NCBI RefSeq assembly: GCF_015356825.1
Contig: NZ_JAACYW010000019.1
Location: 1-64,000, forward strand
DNA: 64,000 bases
Direction of reading: 5' to 3'
DNA from: Catenulispora rubra
Lineage (GTDB): Bacteria; Actinomycetota; Actinomycetes; Streptomycetales; Catenulisporaceae
Made by a program: the position numbers and the translations under genes. The first letter of the stretch is position 1. Each line of letters opens with the position of its first letter. This document shows, piece after piece, positions 26,453 to 36,040 of this stretch. Under the pieces are notes generated by a model, which was not told where the DNA came from, made no database searches, and worked only from the letters and a program-made list of their open reading frames with translations.

Positions 26453-29430
26453 AGGCCCGCGAGCTGCGCGCGAACGTCCGCGGCGGCCGGTGCGTCGAGC
26501 TCGTCGAACAGGTCCAGGGCCCGGCTCCACTGCCGCCGCGCCTCGACCGTCCTGCCGATGGCCTGATGAATGTGTCCGAGACAGTCAAGGGTCTCGGCCT
26601 CGCCGTAGCGATCCGCGGTGTCGCGCCGCGCGGCCAGGGCCTCCTCGCAGCGTTGCAGCGCCTCCTCATAGCGGCCCATGGACTGGTATGTGCGGGCCAG
26701 GTTGTCGAGCACGTTGCCCTCCATGCCCCGGCTCCCGAGGTCCTGGAAGATCTCCAAAGCCTGCCGCTGACAGGCGATGCTCTCCTCGAACCGGCCCGCA
26801 TCCCGATAGCGTTCGCCGAGGTTCGCCAGCGCGATCCCGGTCCCCGGCCGGTCGCCGGACTCCCGGAAGATCTCCAAAGACTGCTCCAAGCAGGCGATGC
26901 TCTCCTGCATCTCCCCCAGCCGCCGGTAGCTGTTGCCGAGGTTGGTCAGCACTCCGGCCTCCCCGCTGCGGAAGCCGATCTGCCGCATCAGATCCAGAGC
27001 CCTGCGATAGTGGCCGATCGCCTCGGCGTACTCGCGCAGATCGTGGCGGCAGGCTCCCAAACCGACGAGGATCCTGGCCTCGGCCAACGGGTCGCCGGCC
27101 CGGCGGGCGCAGGGCAGAGCGAGTTCGTAGCAGGCGACCCAGTCGGCCCACAGACGCCTGGTCTCGAAGAAGCCCCACAGGTAGCGGGCTATCTGCCAGC
27201 CCTGATGATCGAGCCCGTATTCGCCTGCGGCGCGCACCAGCGGCACCAGGCCGGTGCGCTCGGCGTCGAGCCAGGCGAGCGCCGCGGCGCGGTCGTCGAA
27301 CCGGTGGGCCGAGCGGTCCTCGGGCGACCGGTCGGCCCGGTCCAGGCGGTGCGGCCGGATCAGTTCCTCGGCGTTGTCCACGGTGAGCACGTAGAAGTCG
27401 AGCAGCCGCTCCATCGCGGCCCGCCTGGCCGACTCGGTCTCCTCAGCACGGCACTGCCGGGCCGCGAAGACGCCCAGCAGGTCGTGGAAGCGGTAGCGTC
27501 CGGCCCTGGACTGGTCGAGCAGATGGGCGTCGACGAGGTCTTCGAGTGCGTCGTCGGTGTCCCGGGCGTCGGTCCCGGCGAGCGCCGCGGCGGCCCGCAC
27601 CGTGAACTCCGGCCCCGGGAACAGGCCGAGCAGCCGGAAGATCCGTTGCCGATCAGGGGTCTGCGACCGGTAGGAAAGGCCGAACGCCGCGGCGACGCTC
27701 CGGTCCTCGACACGCAGCTCCGCCAGCCGGCGGTCCTCGTCGCCGAGCCGGTCCAGCAGGTGCGCGATGCTCCAGGCCGCACGGTGGCGCAGCCTGGCGC
27801 CGGCGATCTGGACGGCCAGCGGGAGGTTGCCGCAGATCCGCACGACGGCCGCCGTCGCCTCCGGCTCGGCCGCCGGCCGGACGTCGCCGGCGGCGAGCGC
27901 GAACAGGGTCGCGGCCTCGGCGGCGGGCAGCACGTCGAGGCTCAGGAACTCGCAGTCCTGCAGGCCGGGCAGCCGCCGGCGGGCCGTGACCAGGACGAGC
28001 GATCCGGCCGAACCCGGCAGCAGCGGCCGCACCTGGGCGGCGCCGACGGCGTTGTCGAGCACCAGCAGCATCCTGCGATCGGCGAGTTCGGCCCGCCACA
28101 TCGCGGCCCGCTCCTCCACCTCGACCGGGATCCGGTCCCCGGGTACACCGACCGCGCGCAGCAGTCTGTCGAGCGCGGTCGCGGCGGTCAGCGGCTCCTG
28201 GCCGACGGTGTGGGCGTGCAGATCGAGGTAGAGCTGGCCATCGGGATAGTCGTCGGCCAGGCGGTGCGCCAGGTGGACGGCGAGGGAGGTTTTGCCCACA
28301 CCCGCCATGCCGTCGATCGCGAACACCCGCAGGGGCGGGACCGGCCGCGGGACCGACTGCGAGACGGGTTGCGAGACCAGCTGCGGGACGGGTTGCAAGC
28401 CGGGTTGCGAGACCGGCCCGAGCCCCGGGCTCCGGCCCGATCGGCCGCCGGGGCGGTCGATCGAACTCATCACCCTGATCATCTCCTGGTCCCGCCCGAT
28501 GAAGCCCTCGATGTCCCGGGGGAGGTTGCGCCGTGCGGCCGCGGGCGCTCGCACCGTCGTTTCAGCGCGTGCCCCGAGCGTCAGCGCGGGGTCGGCGACG
28601 ACGATCCGCTGACGCAGCTCCCGCAGCGCCGGTCCGGGGTCGAGGCCGAGCTCGCGGGCGCACGCCTCGCGGGCCCGGTCGAAGGCCGCGAGGGCGTCGG
28701 CCTGGCGGCCCGCGCGGTAGAAGGCGAGCATGAGCTGCGACCAGGCGCGTTCCCGCAGGGGGTGCTCCCCGGTCATGGTCCGCAGGTCGCCGATCACCGC
28801 CGCGTGCCGGCCCCGCGCCAGGATCACGTCGATCCGGTCCTCGACCACGCCGAGCCGGACCTCGGCGAGCCGGTCCCGCTGGGTGGCGGCGAACGGTCCC
28901 GGCACGCCGCCGAGCGCGGCGCCGTCGAAGAGCCCGAGCGCTTCGTCGTAACAGCGTTCCGCCTCCGCGAGATCACCGGCGCCCACCGCGGTTCGGGCCG
29001 TCTCGACGCACCGTTCGAAGCGCGCGAGGTCTATCGCGTCGGACGCGGCCCGCAGCAGGTAGCCAGATCCGCGCGACTCGATGACCCGTCCGGGCGAGCG
29101 GTGCCCGCGCCCGGGTTCGAAGGCCCGGCGCAGCCCCGCGACGTAGGTGTGGACGCCGCCCTCGGGCCGGTTGGGCAGATCCTCGCCCCACAGCGCGTCG
29201 ATGAGTTCGGCGCGATAGACGACGTGGTTGCTGCGTAAGGCGAGCACGGCGAACAAGGCGCGCTGCAACGGCGGGCCGAGCTCGATCTCGCGTTGCCCGG
29301 CGAACGCCCGCAGTGGCCCGAGCACTCTGACGGCGAGTTCCTGGTCTGGTGCCGCGTCCACGGATGTCACCCCAGGACGCGACGATACTGGCGCCGATCC
29401 CGACGCTTCAACCAGCGAGCACAAAGGCAT
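26437..29430 (-). CDS. AfsR/SARP-family regulator with NB-ARC and TPR domains
   Basis: About 997 residues. The OmpR-type winged helix (about 30-115, LAVRVLGPLRAF onward) and the bacterial transcriptional activation domain (about 120-265) define a SARP. A low-complexity linker of Gln/Pro/Ser/Val follows, then an NB-ARC ATPase with Walker A in IDGMAGVGKTSLAV and the Walker B-like RMLLVLDNA. At least five tetratricopeptide repeats (about 770-970) complete the protein. AfsR-like proteins activate secondary metabolism or local gene sets after ATP-dependent switching. The start is uncertain: GTG at 29361, just before the first domain and preceded by GGGGTGA, is a good alternative. Flanking paralogous secreted proteins are possible targets. 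Confidence 0.88.
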   Translation of the reverse strand: MPLCSLVEASGSAPVSSRPGVTSVDAAPDQELAVRVLGPLRAFAGQREIELGPPLQRALFAVLALRSNHVVYRAELIDALWGEDLPNRPEGGVHTYVAGLRRAFEPGRGHRSPGRVIESRGSGYLLRAASDAIDLARFERCVETARTAVGAGDLAEAERCYDEALGLFDGAALGGVPGPFAATQRDRLAEVRLGVVEDRIDVILARGRHAAVIGDLRTMTGEHPLRERAWSQLMLAFYRAGRQADALAAFDRAREACARELGLDPGPALRELRQRIVVADPALTLGARAETTVRAPAAARRNLPRDIEGFIGRDQEMIRVMSSIDRPGGRSGRSPGLGPVSQPGLQPVPQLVSQPVSQSVPRPVPPLRVFAIDGMAGVGKTSLAVHLAHRLADDYPDGQLYLDLHAHTVGQEPLTAATALDRLLRAVGVPGDRIPVEVEERAAMWRAELADRRMLLVLDNAVGAAQVRPLLPGSAGSLVLVTARRRLPGLQDCEFLSLDVLPAAEAATLFALAAGDVRPAAEPEATAAVVRICGNLPLAVQIAGARLRHRAAWSIAHLLDRLGDEDRRLAELRVEDRSVAAAFGLSYRSQTPDRQRIFRLLGLFPGPEFTVRAAAALAGTDARDTDDALEDLVDAHLLDQSRAGRYRFHDLLGVFAARQCRAEETESARRAAMERLLDFYVLTVDNAEELIRPHRLDRADRSPEDRSAHRFDDRAAALAWLDAERTGLVPLVRAAGEYGLDHQGWQIARYLWGFFETRRLWADWVACYELALPCARRAGDPLAEARILVGLGACRHDLREYAEAIGHYRRALDLMRQIGFRSGEAGVLTNLGNSYRRLGEMQESIACLEQSLEIFRESGDRPGTGIALANLGERYRDAGRFEESIACQRQALEIFQDLGSRGMEGNVLDNLARTYQSMGRYEEALQRCEEALAARRDTADRYGEAETLDCLGHIHQAIGRTVEARRQWSRALDLFDELDAPAAADVRAQLAGLARNG

Positions 29431-29532
29431 CCAGACGTTATGCAGAGCACGGTGTCAGCATGGCCCGGCTCGGCGTATCAGAGGCTCGGTGTATCAGAGG
29501 TCTATCAAGGTCTATCAAGGGGGAGAGGCACA

Positions 29533-30729
29533 GTGACCGGGGGAACATCAAAGAATCGCAGGCGATGGCGGATCGGGGCGGCGGCGCTTCTCGCAGCCCT
29601 CGGAATCGCGGCGGCACCGCTGTCGGCGGCAGCAGCGGGACCGGCGGCGAGACCGGCGGTGGCACCGGCGGCGACGAAGCCACCGGCGAACGCCTATTTC
29701 GTGGCGTCGAACGGCACGGTTTACGGCTACGGCCGCAACATCGACGGGACCTGGCTGCCGGCCGCCCCGGTGGGCACCAGGATGACGGCCCCGCCCGGGG
29801 CACCGATCGCCTCGACCCGGCTGTCGGACGGAACGCCGCTCGCCTTCTTCGTCGGGGACGACGGGGCGATCTGGGGCGGCTGCAGATCCCTGTGGCGCAT
29901 GACCGTGGCGAATCTCCTGAAGCCCGGCACCCCTGTGACCGTGGCGATCACCCCGAACGCCACGATGCTCCTGTTCTCCGACGACAAGGGCCAGTGGTCC
30001 GACATCCGCGTCGAGTCGGAGATCCACCACCCCTGCGACGTCCCCTCCGGGCCGCTCCCGCCGATCAGCACCGAGTCGGTGTCGGGCACCGGGCACGTCC
30101 CCGGCGGCACCATCGCCGCGGCCGGCCTGGCGGACGGCGAGACAGGCGTGTTCGCGGTCGACGTCAACGGAGCCGTGCACGCCGCCTGGCGCGACCCGAG
30201 CGGAAAGTGGAGCGACACGACGCTCACCGCGAACGGGGCCTCGCTTCCGGGCGGCGGCATCGCGGCAACCGTGTCGGCGACCGACGGCAGCGTGACGCTC
30301 TTCTATTCCAACCGCGCCGGCCAGGTGGTCCTGGCCCAGGTCGCCGAGGGAGGGGGCCTGCGAGCCGACCCGACGCCGGTCCCCTGGGCGGTGGCGAAGA
30401 TCCCCGAGGGCGCCGCGCTCGCAGCCGCGAGCAGCAGCCTGGGCAACGACATCTCGTACATCGCGCAGGGCGGCACAGCCATCGATCTCCAGACCGACAC
30501 GGCCGACCAATGGAAGAACGCTGTGACGCTGAGCCCGGCCGGCTTCGCGAAGGACGGCAGTCCGGTCGCGGTGACGGCGAGCGCCGGCGAGGTCGACGTC
30601 TACTGCGGCACCGCCCCGGGCGCCCCCGGCCACTTCGGCGTCCCACCGCACATCGGCGGGGACGTCAGCTGGCGGGCAGCCGGCGTCGCGGGCCTGATGC
30701 CGCCGCTGGGAGGAATCGCAGCCTCCTGA
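29533..30729 (+). CDS. Secreted propeller-like protein of unknown function (paralogue B)
   Basis: A 398-residue secreted protein with a GTG start after GGGGGAGAGG. The signal peptide ends near PLSAAAA. The mature part has repeats matching paralogue A: AYFVASNGTVYGYG, AFFVGDDGAIWGGC, GVFAVDVNGAVHAAW and TLFYSNRAGQVVLA, ending with EVDVYCGTAPG. The shared layout and cysteine positions show duplication of an ancestral gene. It diverges from the SARP gene, whose 5' end lies about 100-170 bases away, so both could be controlled from the same spacer. Confidence 0.75.
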   Translation: MTGGTSKNRRRWRIGAAALLAALGIAAAPLSAAAAGPAARPAVAPAATKPPANAYFVASNGTVYGYGRNIDGTWLPAAPVGTRMTAPPGAPIASTRLSDGTPLAFFVGDDGAIWGGCRSLWRMTVANLLKPGTPVTVAITPNATMLLFSDDKGQWSDIRVESEIHHPCDVPSGPLPPISTESVSGTGHVPGGTIAAAGLADGETGVFAVDVNGAVHAAWRDPSGKWSDTTLTANGASLPGGGIAATVSATDGSVTLFYSNRAGQVVLAQVAEGGGLRADPTPVPWAVAKIPEGAALAAASSSLGNDISYIAQGGTAIDLQTDTADQWKNAVTLSPAGFAKDGSPVAVTASAGEVDVYCGTAPGAPGHFGVPPHIGGDVSWRAAGVAGLMPPLGGIAAS

Positions 30730-30835
30730 TGATCCCGAAGGCGTCCACGGGCCGCCGACGGATCTGAACGGATCTGATGGGCGTCGGAGCTTCAGGGTGA
30801 ACATGCGAGGGCATCGCCTCGATCACACACCTCGG

Positions 30836-32140
30836 TCACAGCCGTGCGTGCGTGGCGATGTCCTCGCTGAACGCCTTCAGCAGGTCCGGCGTCGCCGTCG
30901 GTCGGCATTGGGCGACGGCTGTGAGGTAGTCGCGGGTGGAGGCGCCGGGCAGGCCGTCGTCCTGCGCGAAGACGGCCCGTTCGAACGCGGTCTGCGCGGC
31001 GATGCGCGCGGCGTGGCCGATGTCGGCGGGGCTGAACCCGTCGCTGGCCGCGACCAGCGCGGACAGGTCGACGGTGTGCTGCGAGGAGTCGGCGTGGTGC
31101 GCCCACATCGCCTCGCGGGCCGCCGCGTCCGGCGGGCCGATCGGGATGACGTAGTCGAACCGCCCCGGGCGCAGGAACGCCGGGTCCAGGGCCCGCACCG
31201 AGTTGGTCGCGCACACCAGCAGCCGGCCGGAGTGCTCCCGGAAGGCCGGAATCAGTTTGAGCAGCTCGTTGGTGACCCCGTGCGCCCCGGAGGACGGCAC
31301 GCCGTCGCGCACCGCGGCGATCTCCTCGACCTCGTCGATGAAGACCACGACCTGCTCCAGCTCGGCGAGCGACGCGAACGCCGCGCGCAGCGCCGCGGCC
31401 AGGTTCCCGCCGTCGGCCAGCCGGGACGGCAGCAGCTCGACGAACGGCCAGCCCAGGCGTGAGGCGATGGCCCGGGCGAACGTCGTCTTGCCGGTCCCGG
31501 GCGGCCCGAACAACGCGATCGCGCGCGGCGGCGCGACCCCGTGCCGGGCCGCGAGCTCGGGTTCGGCCAGCGGCAGCACCACGCAGCGCTCGATCAGGCT
31601 CCGCTCGGCCGCCATGCCCGCCAGCCTGGTCCACAGATCGCTCGGCAACGTACGCCCGCCCAGCCGCTCCAGCGCGTCGGCGCCGGCCACGGCGACCGGC
31701 TCGATCCGTTCGAAGTAGGCCACCGCGGAACGGCGCTCGTAGCCGGCATTGCGCAGCCCGTCCCCGAGTGGTTCCTCCTCGGGCAGGATGTAGGCGATGC
31801 GGCGGACGCGGCTTTCCACCAGCCGCCGCTCCAGCTCGAACAGCAGCCCACTGACAAGCCCCCGGCCCCGCCACGCCGGCTCGACGGCGATCCGCATGAT
31901 CCACGCCCGGTCACCGGTGACGGTCGCGAGCGCCGCGCCGATCACCGTCCCGCCCTGTGTGACGACCGCGGCGGGCTGCCGGGTGGTCAGGGCATTGATG
32001 CACTCGCCCAACGAGAACACAGACTCCTGACCCAGCGGTGCGGTGGTGTCCATCAGATGCACGACGGCCGCGAGGTCCTCCTCGCGGTACTCACGGATCA
32101 GCCAGTTCACGGATATCGGACTCCCCATCGCCGCACGCAT
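30836..32140 (-). CDS. GNAT acetyltransferase fused to an AAA+ ATPase
   Basis: A protein of about 434 residues. The N-terminal ~155 residues are a GNAT domain (LIREYREEDLAAVVHLM, then the acetyl-CoA loop VEPAWRGRGLVSGLLFELERRL). After a linker, the C-terminal half is a classic AAA domain with Walker A LFGPPGTGKTTFA, Walker B VVVFIDEVEEIA, sensor 1 VCATNS and the arginine-finger region FLRPGRFDYVI. The AAA part resembles FtsH/p97-like protein-remodelling ATPases but has no protease domain. The combination suggests an ATPase whose target is also acetylated, or a sensor. The start at 32140 is chosen because residues upstream have no domain character. Confidence 0.75.
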   Translation of the reverse strand: MRAAMGSPISVNWLIREYREEDLAAVVHLMDTTAPLGQESVFSLGECINALTTRQPAAVVTQGGTVIGAALATVTGDRAWIMRIAVEPAWRGRGLVSGLLFELERRLVESRVRRIAYILPEEEPLGDGLRNAGYERRSAVAYFERIEPVAVAGADALERLGGRTLPSDLWTRLAGMAAERSLIERCVVLPLAEPELAARHGVAPPRAIALFGPPGTGKTTFARAIASRLGWPFVELLPSRLADGGNLAAALRAAFASLAELEQVVVFIDEVEEIAAVRDGVPSSGAHGVTNELLKLIPAFREHSGRLLVCATNSVRALDPAFLRPGRFDYVIPIGPPDAAAREAMWAHHADSSQHTVDLSALVAASDGFSPADIGHAARIAAQTAFERAVFAQDDGLPGASTRDYLTAVAQCRPTATPDLLKAFSEDIATHARL

Positions 32141-32279
32141 GGTCTCTGTGCGCAGAACGTAGGGGACACGATGAGAGCGGCGGAACCAGCCGGAGTGGCC
32201 AGCGACATGGGGTAACGGCGACAACGTGTAGGGCTGCGCTTTGCGTGCGGCCCTGGCAGGCGGTTCGCCCACCAGGGCC

Positions 32280-32315
32280 GGCTGGGCTGGCTGGGTCGGC
32301 TGGGCCGGCTGGGCC
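32280..32315. repeat. 9-bp tandem repeat, four copies
   Basis: Four contiguous 9-bp units of GGCTGGGCC type (32280-32288, 32289-32297, 32298-32306, 32307-32315) lie in the short spacer downstream of the endoglycosidase gene (stop at 32334) and upstream of the GNAT-AAA gene. No hairpin is formed by the units themselves. Confidence 0.7.
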
Positions 32316-32333
32316 GGTCTCAGCGCCGCGCGC

Positions 32334-33854
32334 TCATGCGGTGATCGCGAACACGTGCAATTGGCCCTGGTTGGCGGAGCTCGGCAGGGTCACGCTGGCG
32401 ACCGTCTTGCCCGCGGTCAGGGAGATGGCGCTGGTGGCGAACACCTTGGTGCTGACGCTGTCGCGGCCGCCGGAGGTGGTGTCGCGGTAGGCGGTGCTGA
32501 TGGCGACCGTGTTCCCCGACTGGACCGAGGCGCTCCCGCCGTTGAGCGTCCAGTCCGAGAACGACAGCGTCACGTTCTGGCTCGTGCCGTCGGTGAAGTT
32601 CACCTTCGCGGTCCCGTGGGAGGGTCCGTTGGTGGCGGCGCCCAGGAAGGCGATGCTGCCGGAGTTGCCCGCTCCCGATATCGCGACCGTCTGGCCCGCG
32701 GCCTGGTAGTTGTCCGCGGTCCCGGCGGCCACGTTCGGCCAGGTGAAGGCCTTCCCCGACGCGGTGATCCGGGAGCCCGGGCTGACGCCGGCCGCCGCGA
32801 GGGCCTGCGCCGAGTAGGCCCAGCCGACGCCGTCGAAGTTCGGTCCCGACGAGCCGTCGCTGGCGATGCCCGTGTTGTTGTACGACGCCGTGCCGCCGCC
32901 TCCGCCGGTGTTCTTGTAGAGGGCGCTGCTGCCGTACAGCGCCTGGGTGAACGACGAGATGTATGCGCTGGCGTCCGTGTCGGGCAGGTTGTAGGTGTTG
33001 AAAACGCCGTAGCCGTTGCTCACGGTCTGCTGCGCCAGGCTGGTCGCGGTCGACGACGAGGTGTTCTGGATGTCGATCGCCGCCGGGGCGAGCTGCGCCT
33101 TCGTCAGGCCGGGCACGCCCGGCACCCCCCACGTGCCGTAGTACGGGTTCCAGCTGTAGTTGATCAGGCTGCCGACGTTGATCCCGTTGTAGGACAGCGA
33201 GGTCGAGGCCGGTCCGATGTAGTACAGGGAGATGATCTTGTTCGGCAGGTCGTTGCGCAGCGCCTGGACCAGGTAGGGGAACGACCACGCGTTCGGCTGT
33301 CCGGTGCCGTTGTTGCCGTAGTCGGCGTATTCGTCGTCGAAGTCGATGCCGTCCAGGCCGTAGGTGGCCACGGCGTTGGACAACAGCGTGGCGAACGCGG
33401 CCGCGCTCGCCTGGTCGGGGAAGTTGGCGAAGCCGGCGCCCTGGTGGTTCCCGAGGATGGACAGCAGGACCTTGATTCCCTTGGCCTGCAGCGGTCGGAT
33501 CTCGGTCGCGGCGTTGTCCAGCACCGCCTGCACCTGCGGATTGAAGTACAGGGTGGCCTTGGTGCCGTCGTAGTTGATGTTCGCGGCGAAGATGATGGCG
33601 ATGTCGAACACGTTGGCCCCGTTGGAGGCCAGGGTGTAGTTGCCGGCGCTGGTGATGCTGTTGGTGTTGACCTCGACGTAGGCGGTCGTGATCGGACCGG
33701 ACTTGGTGGCGGCCGGGGCCGCGGCACCGGCGGCCGCGGCGGCCGGGGTGCCCGCCTGGGCCCGGACCACGGCCCCGGACGTCCCGAGGACGGCGGCGGC
33801 GAGACCGGCGTCGCGCAGCAGGCGGCGGCGGGTGAGCTGCGGACTGTCGTTCAT
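32334..33854 (-). CDS. Secreted endo-beta-N-acetylglucosaminidase (GH18, EndoH type)
   Basis: A 506-residue exported enzyme. A twin-arginine signal (LTRRRLLRDAGLAAAVLG) is followed by the GH18 barrel with catalytic motif DGIDFDDEYADYG, in which the Glu is the acid catalyst; this matches EndoH-type enzymes that cut the chitobiose core of N-glycans. The Tyr-rich later segment and a C-terminal ~140-residue beta domain (from about residue 365) resemble carbohydrate-binding modules. The ATG at 33854 is preceded by GAGGAG; the longer frame to 34085 is not used. It is divergent from the gene at 34076. Confidence 0.88.
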   Translation of the reverse strand: MNDSPQLTRRRLLRDAGLAAAVLGTSGAVVRAQAGTPAAAAAGAAAPAATKSGPITTAYVEVNTNSITSAGNYTLASNGANVFDIAIIFAANINYDGTKATLYFNPQVQAVLDNAATEIRPLQAKGIKVLLSILGNHQGAGFANFPDQASAAAFATLLSNAVATYGLDGIDFDDEYADYGNNGTGQPNAWSFPYLVQALRNDLPNKIISLYYIGPASTSLSYNGINVGSLINYSWNPYYGTWGVPGVPGLTKAQLAPAAIDIQNTSSSTATSLAQQTVSNGYGVFNTYNLPDTDASAYISSFTQALYGSSALYKNTGGGGGTASYNNTGIASDGSSGPNFDGVGWAYSAQALAAAGVSPGSRITASGKAFTWPNVAAGTADNYQAAGQTVAISGAGNSGSIAFLGAATNGPSHGTAKVNFTDGTSQNVTLSFSDWTLNGGSASVQSGNTVAISTAYRDTTSGGRDSVSTKVFATSAISLTAGKTVASVTLPSSANQGQLHVFAITA

Positions 33855-34063
33855 TGACACATCTCCTCTGATCCAGGTCTGCTCATGGTCGGTGCGAGTG
33901 CCGGTGGTGCCGCCGAGGGAGATAAACCGCTCAAGCATGGGCACTATCCACCCGGTGGAGGACCGGGTCAAGAGCCTGATCCGGCTGGGATTCGTTGCGA
34001 TCCCGGCCGACGTCCGGCGGTGGGAGAACGGCGACCGGCGAGGTGCGACACGGGGCGTTCGGG

Positions 34064-34069
34064 TAGCGT
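34064..34069 (+). promoter_or_regulatory. Probable -10 element of a leaderless transcript
   Basis: TAGCGT (TANNNT) lies six bases before the GTG at 34076, and no Shine-Dalgarno site is present. In actinobacteria this spacing places the transcription start at or next to the start codon, giving a leaderless mRNA. Confidence 0.5.
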
Positions 34070-34075
34070 GCCACC

Positions 34076-35455
34076 GTGACGACACCCGAGTCCCCGCTCG
34101 ACCGCACGCCCGACGGTAAGCCGGGAGGTCAGCCCGGAAGTCAGCCGGGAGTTCCGGCCGGCTCCCCGCTCACCCAACGCACCCAACGCACCCAACAGAT
34201 CGTCACCGCGGGCGTCCTCGGCGCCCTCGGCGGCGCCGCCCTCGGCAGCCACCGCGGCCGACGCGGGACCGTGTTGGGCGCGCTCGCCGGCGCGGCCGGC
34301 CTCGGCGCGGTCGAGGCCGTGGCCCGGGCCCGGCAGCGGCCCGGGCAGATCCCGGCGTGGTGGGCGCGCGTCGCCGCCAGCGGCGCGATCGCGGCCCCGG
34401 TCGGCTGGGCCGCCGGCCGGGCGACGGGCGCCGGACCCGTGGTGGTCGGCACCGCGGCGGGAGCCGTCGCCGGAGGCCTGGCCTTGCGCCCGCAGAAGGT
34501 CGCGCTCGGACCGGTGCTGGGCGCCGCGATCGGCCGCGGGCTGGCCACCCGGCCCGGACTCAGGGCCCCGGCGGTGGTGGCCGCGGCGGCCGTGGTGGGT
34601 TTCCGCGCGGTGTCGGCGCTGGTGTTCCGCGATCCCCAGGTCAGCCTTCTGGCGGAGCGTGTCACGGCGCGCGACCTGCCGTTCGTCGTGCCCCTGGAGT
34701 CGCGCACGCGGTACGTCGGCACCGGATACGTGCGCGACCTCGCGGAAGTCCTCGGCGGCGTCTACGTCCCCGACACGAAGGACGTCGGCATCGTCGCCTC
34801 CCTCGACGAGCTGGAGGGTCCGGACTTCGCCCCGTCGAAGGCCGATCCACTGGTGCGCGAGTTCTACGAGCACACCACCCGGTTCACCTTGGACATCGTG
34901 CCGGAGTGGCGCACGTGGGTCCGTCCGGGCTACCTGCTCTACCGCACCCTGCTGGCCCGCCCGCTCGGCCAGGCGAACGTGCCGATGAACCAGCGCGAGA
35001 CGCTGCGCGGGATCCGCAGCCGCATCGACACGATCGTGCACCCGGACGACGACATCGTGGCGGTGCGCGGCTGGATCCGGTCCTTCGCGGACAACGACGA
35101 GCCGATCTACATGGGCATCTACACCACGTACCGGAACGCCGGGCGCGGGTATGTCAGCGTCGGCTTCCCGCTGCCGCAGGCCAGTTTCACCGCCACGCTG
35201 CTGCCGAAGGCCCGGCCCGACGGCGGCCTGGTCCTGACCAGCCGCAGCGACCTGGACCAGCCCGGCCACTACCTGACCTACATCGACTCGGAGTCCCGCG
35301 AGCTGACCAGCGCCGCGGTGCATGGCTTCGCCGAGCAGCTGGACGTCTACGTCCGGGACGGGGAACTTCGCGCCGAGCACGCCTTCTGGGTGTTCGGTCT
35401 ACCGTTCCTGGTCCTGCACTACCGCATCCAGCGCAAGCCGAAGGCCGGGCACTAG
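34076..35455 (+). CDS. Protein of unknown function with Gly/Ala-rich membrane region
   Basis: A 459-residue protein. The N-terminus is disordered, with short in-frame duplications (GGQPGSQPG and TQRTQRTQQ). Residues 40-190 are Ala/Gly-rich hydrophobic segments resembling glycine-zipper helices. The C-terminal ~270 residues are a soluble domain with no motif I recognise; it contains [21 protein letters not shown] and ends with a basic KPKAGH. Similar two-part proteins occur in actinobacteria without known function. The start codon GTG is supported by a leaderless-type -10 element. Confidence 0.65.
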   Translation: MTTPESPLDRTPDGKPGGQPGSQPGVPAGSPLTQRTQRTQQIVTAGVLGALGGAALGSHRGRRGTVLGALAGAAGLGAVEAVARARQRPGQIPAWWARVAASGAIAAPVGWAAGRATGAGPVVVGTAAGAVAGGLALRPQKVALGPVLGAAIGRGLATRPGLRAPAVVAAAAVVGFRAVSALVFRDPQVSLLAERVTARDLPFVVPLESRTRYVGTGYVRDLAEVLGGVYVPDTKDVGIVASLDELEGPDFAPSKADPLVREFYEHTTRFTLDIVPEWRTWVRPGYLLYRTLLARPLGQANVPMNQRETLRGIRSRIDTIVHPDDDIVAVRGWIRSFADNDEPIYMGIYTTYRNAGRGYVSVGFPLPQASFTATLLPKARPDGGLVLTSRSDLDQPGHYLTYIDSESRELTSAAVHGFAEQLDVYVRDGELRAEHAFWVFGLPFLVLHYRIQRKPKAGH

Positions 35456-35487
35456 GCGATGCGCTCGTACCCGTCGATACTCGTGCC

Positions 35488-36033
35488 ATGCAGAGGGCGG
35501 TGCACGCCGAGTCGGGCCTGAGGAAGGCCACCTGGACGGATCAGGACCTGGACACGTTGTCCTGGGACTTGTGCCAGATCCACGCCGTCGCCATCACCGA
35601 CGATGAGGGCCCGCCCGACGGCTTGACCCCGGAGGAGTTCCTCGAACAGGACGACCTCGACGACACCGCGCCGTCAGCCCTGAGGCTGCACCTCGACCTC
35701 GACTACATCGTGCGCCGGGTCGAGCCGCCGACGCCCTTCCGGGACGTCGAGTTCTGGGTCTCACCGGCCACGCTGGTCTTCGACTGCGTGTGGTCGATAT
35801 CCGGCGATCTGCACGCTCTCCACCTGCCGTTGCAGATGAGGAGACTGCACCAGCAGGGGCCGACGATCCCCCTCGACGAGAGGCGCTGGCACCTGGAGGG
35901 CGACGGCTTCGACCTGAGGTTCGGGGCCTGGAACTTCACCCTCCACCTGCGCCGACCACCGCAATACGGCAGGCGGGTGCTGCGGATGGCCGACCGCGGC
36001 GGGATCAGCTTCGAACCGCGCTCCTTCGCCTAG
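35488..36033 (+). CDS. Protein of unknown function
   Basis: A 181-residue acidic soluble protein beginning at an ATG without a clear Shine-Dalgarno site. It contains WTDQDLDTLSWDLCQIHAV, DYIVRRVEPPTPFRDVEFWVSPATLVF, and a C-terminal beta-rich part with RWHLEGDGFDLRFGAWNFTLHLR. The overall pattern resembles small immunity-like or DUF proteins found scattered in actinobacteria. It lies 32 bases after the preceding gene and just before a transposase remnant. Function is not assigned. Confidence 0.6.
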   Translation: MQRAVHAESGLRKATWTDQDLDTLSWDLCQIHAVAITDDEGPPDGLTPEEFLEQDDLDDTAPSALRLHLDLDYIVRRVEPPTPFRDVEFWVSPATLVFDCVWSISGDLHALHLPLQMRRLHQQGPTIPLDERRWHLEGDGFDLRFGAWNFTLHLRRPPQYGRRVLRMADRGGISFEPRSFA

Positions 36034-36040
36034 GCCGTGC

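Noticed and set aside
25627-29238. A 1203-codon open frame on the plus strand opposite the SARP gene
   Set aside because: The minus-strand frame encodes recognisable winged-helix, activation, NB-ARC and TPR domains; the plus frame has none and starts inside another gene.
25136-30729. Antibiotic biosynthetic gene cluster around the SARP regulator
   Set aside because: No polyketide, non-ribosomal peptide, terpene or RiPP biosynthetic gene is adjacent; only two secreted proteins flank the regulator.
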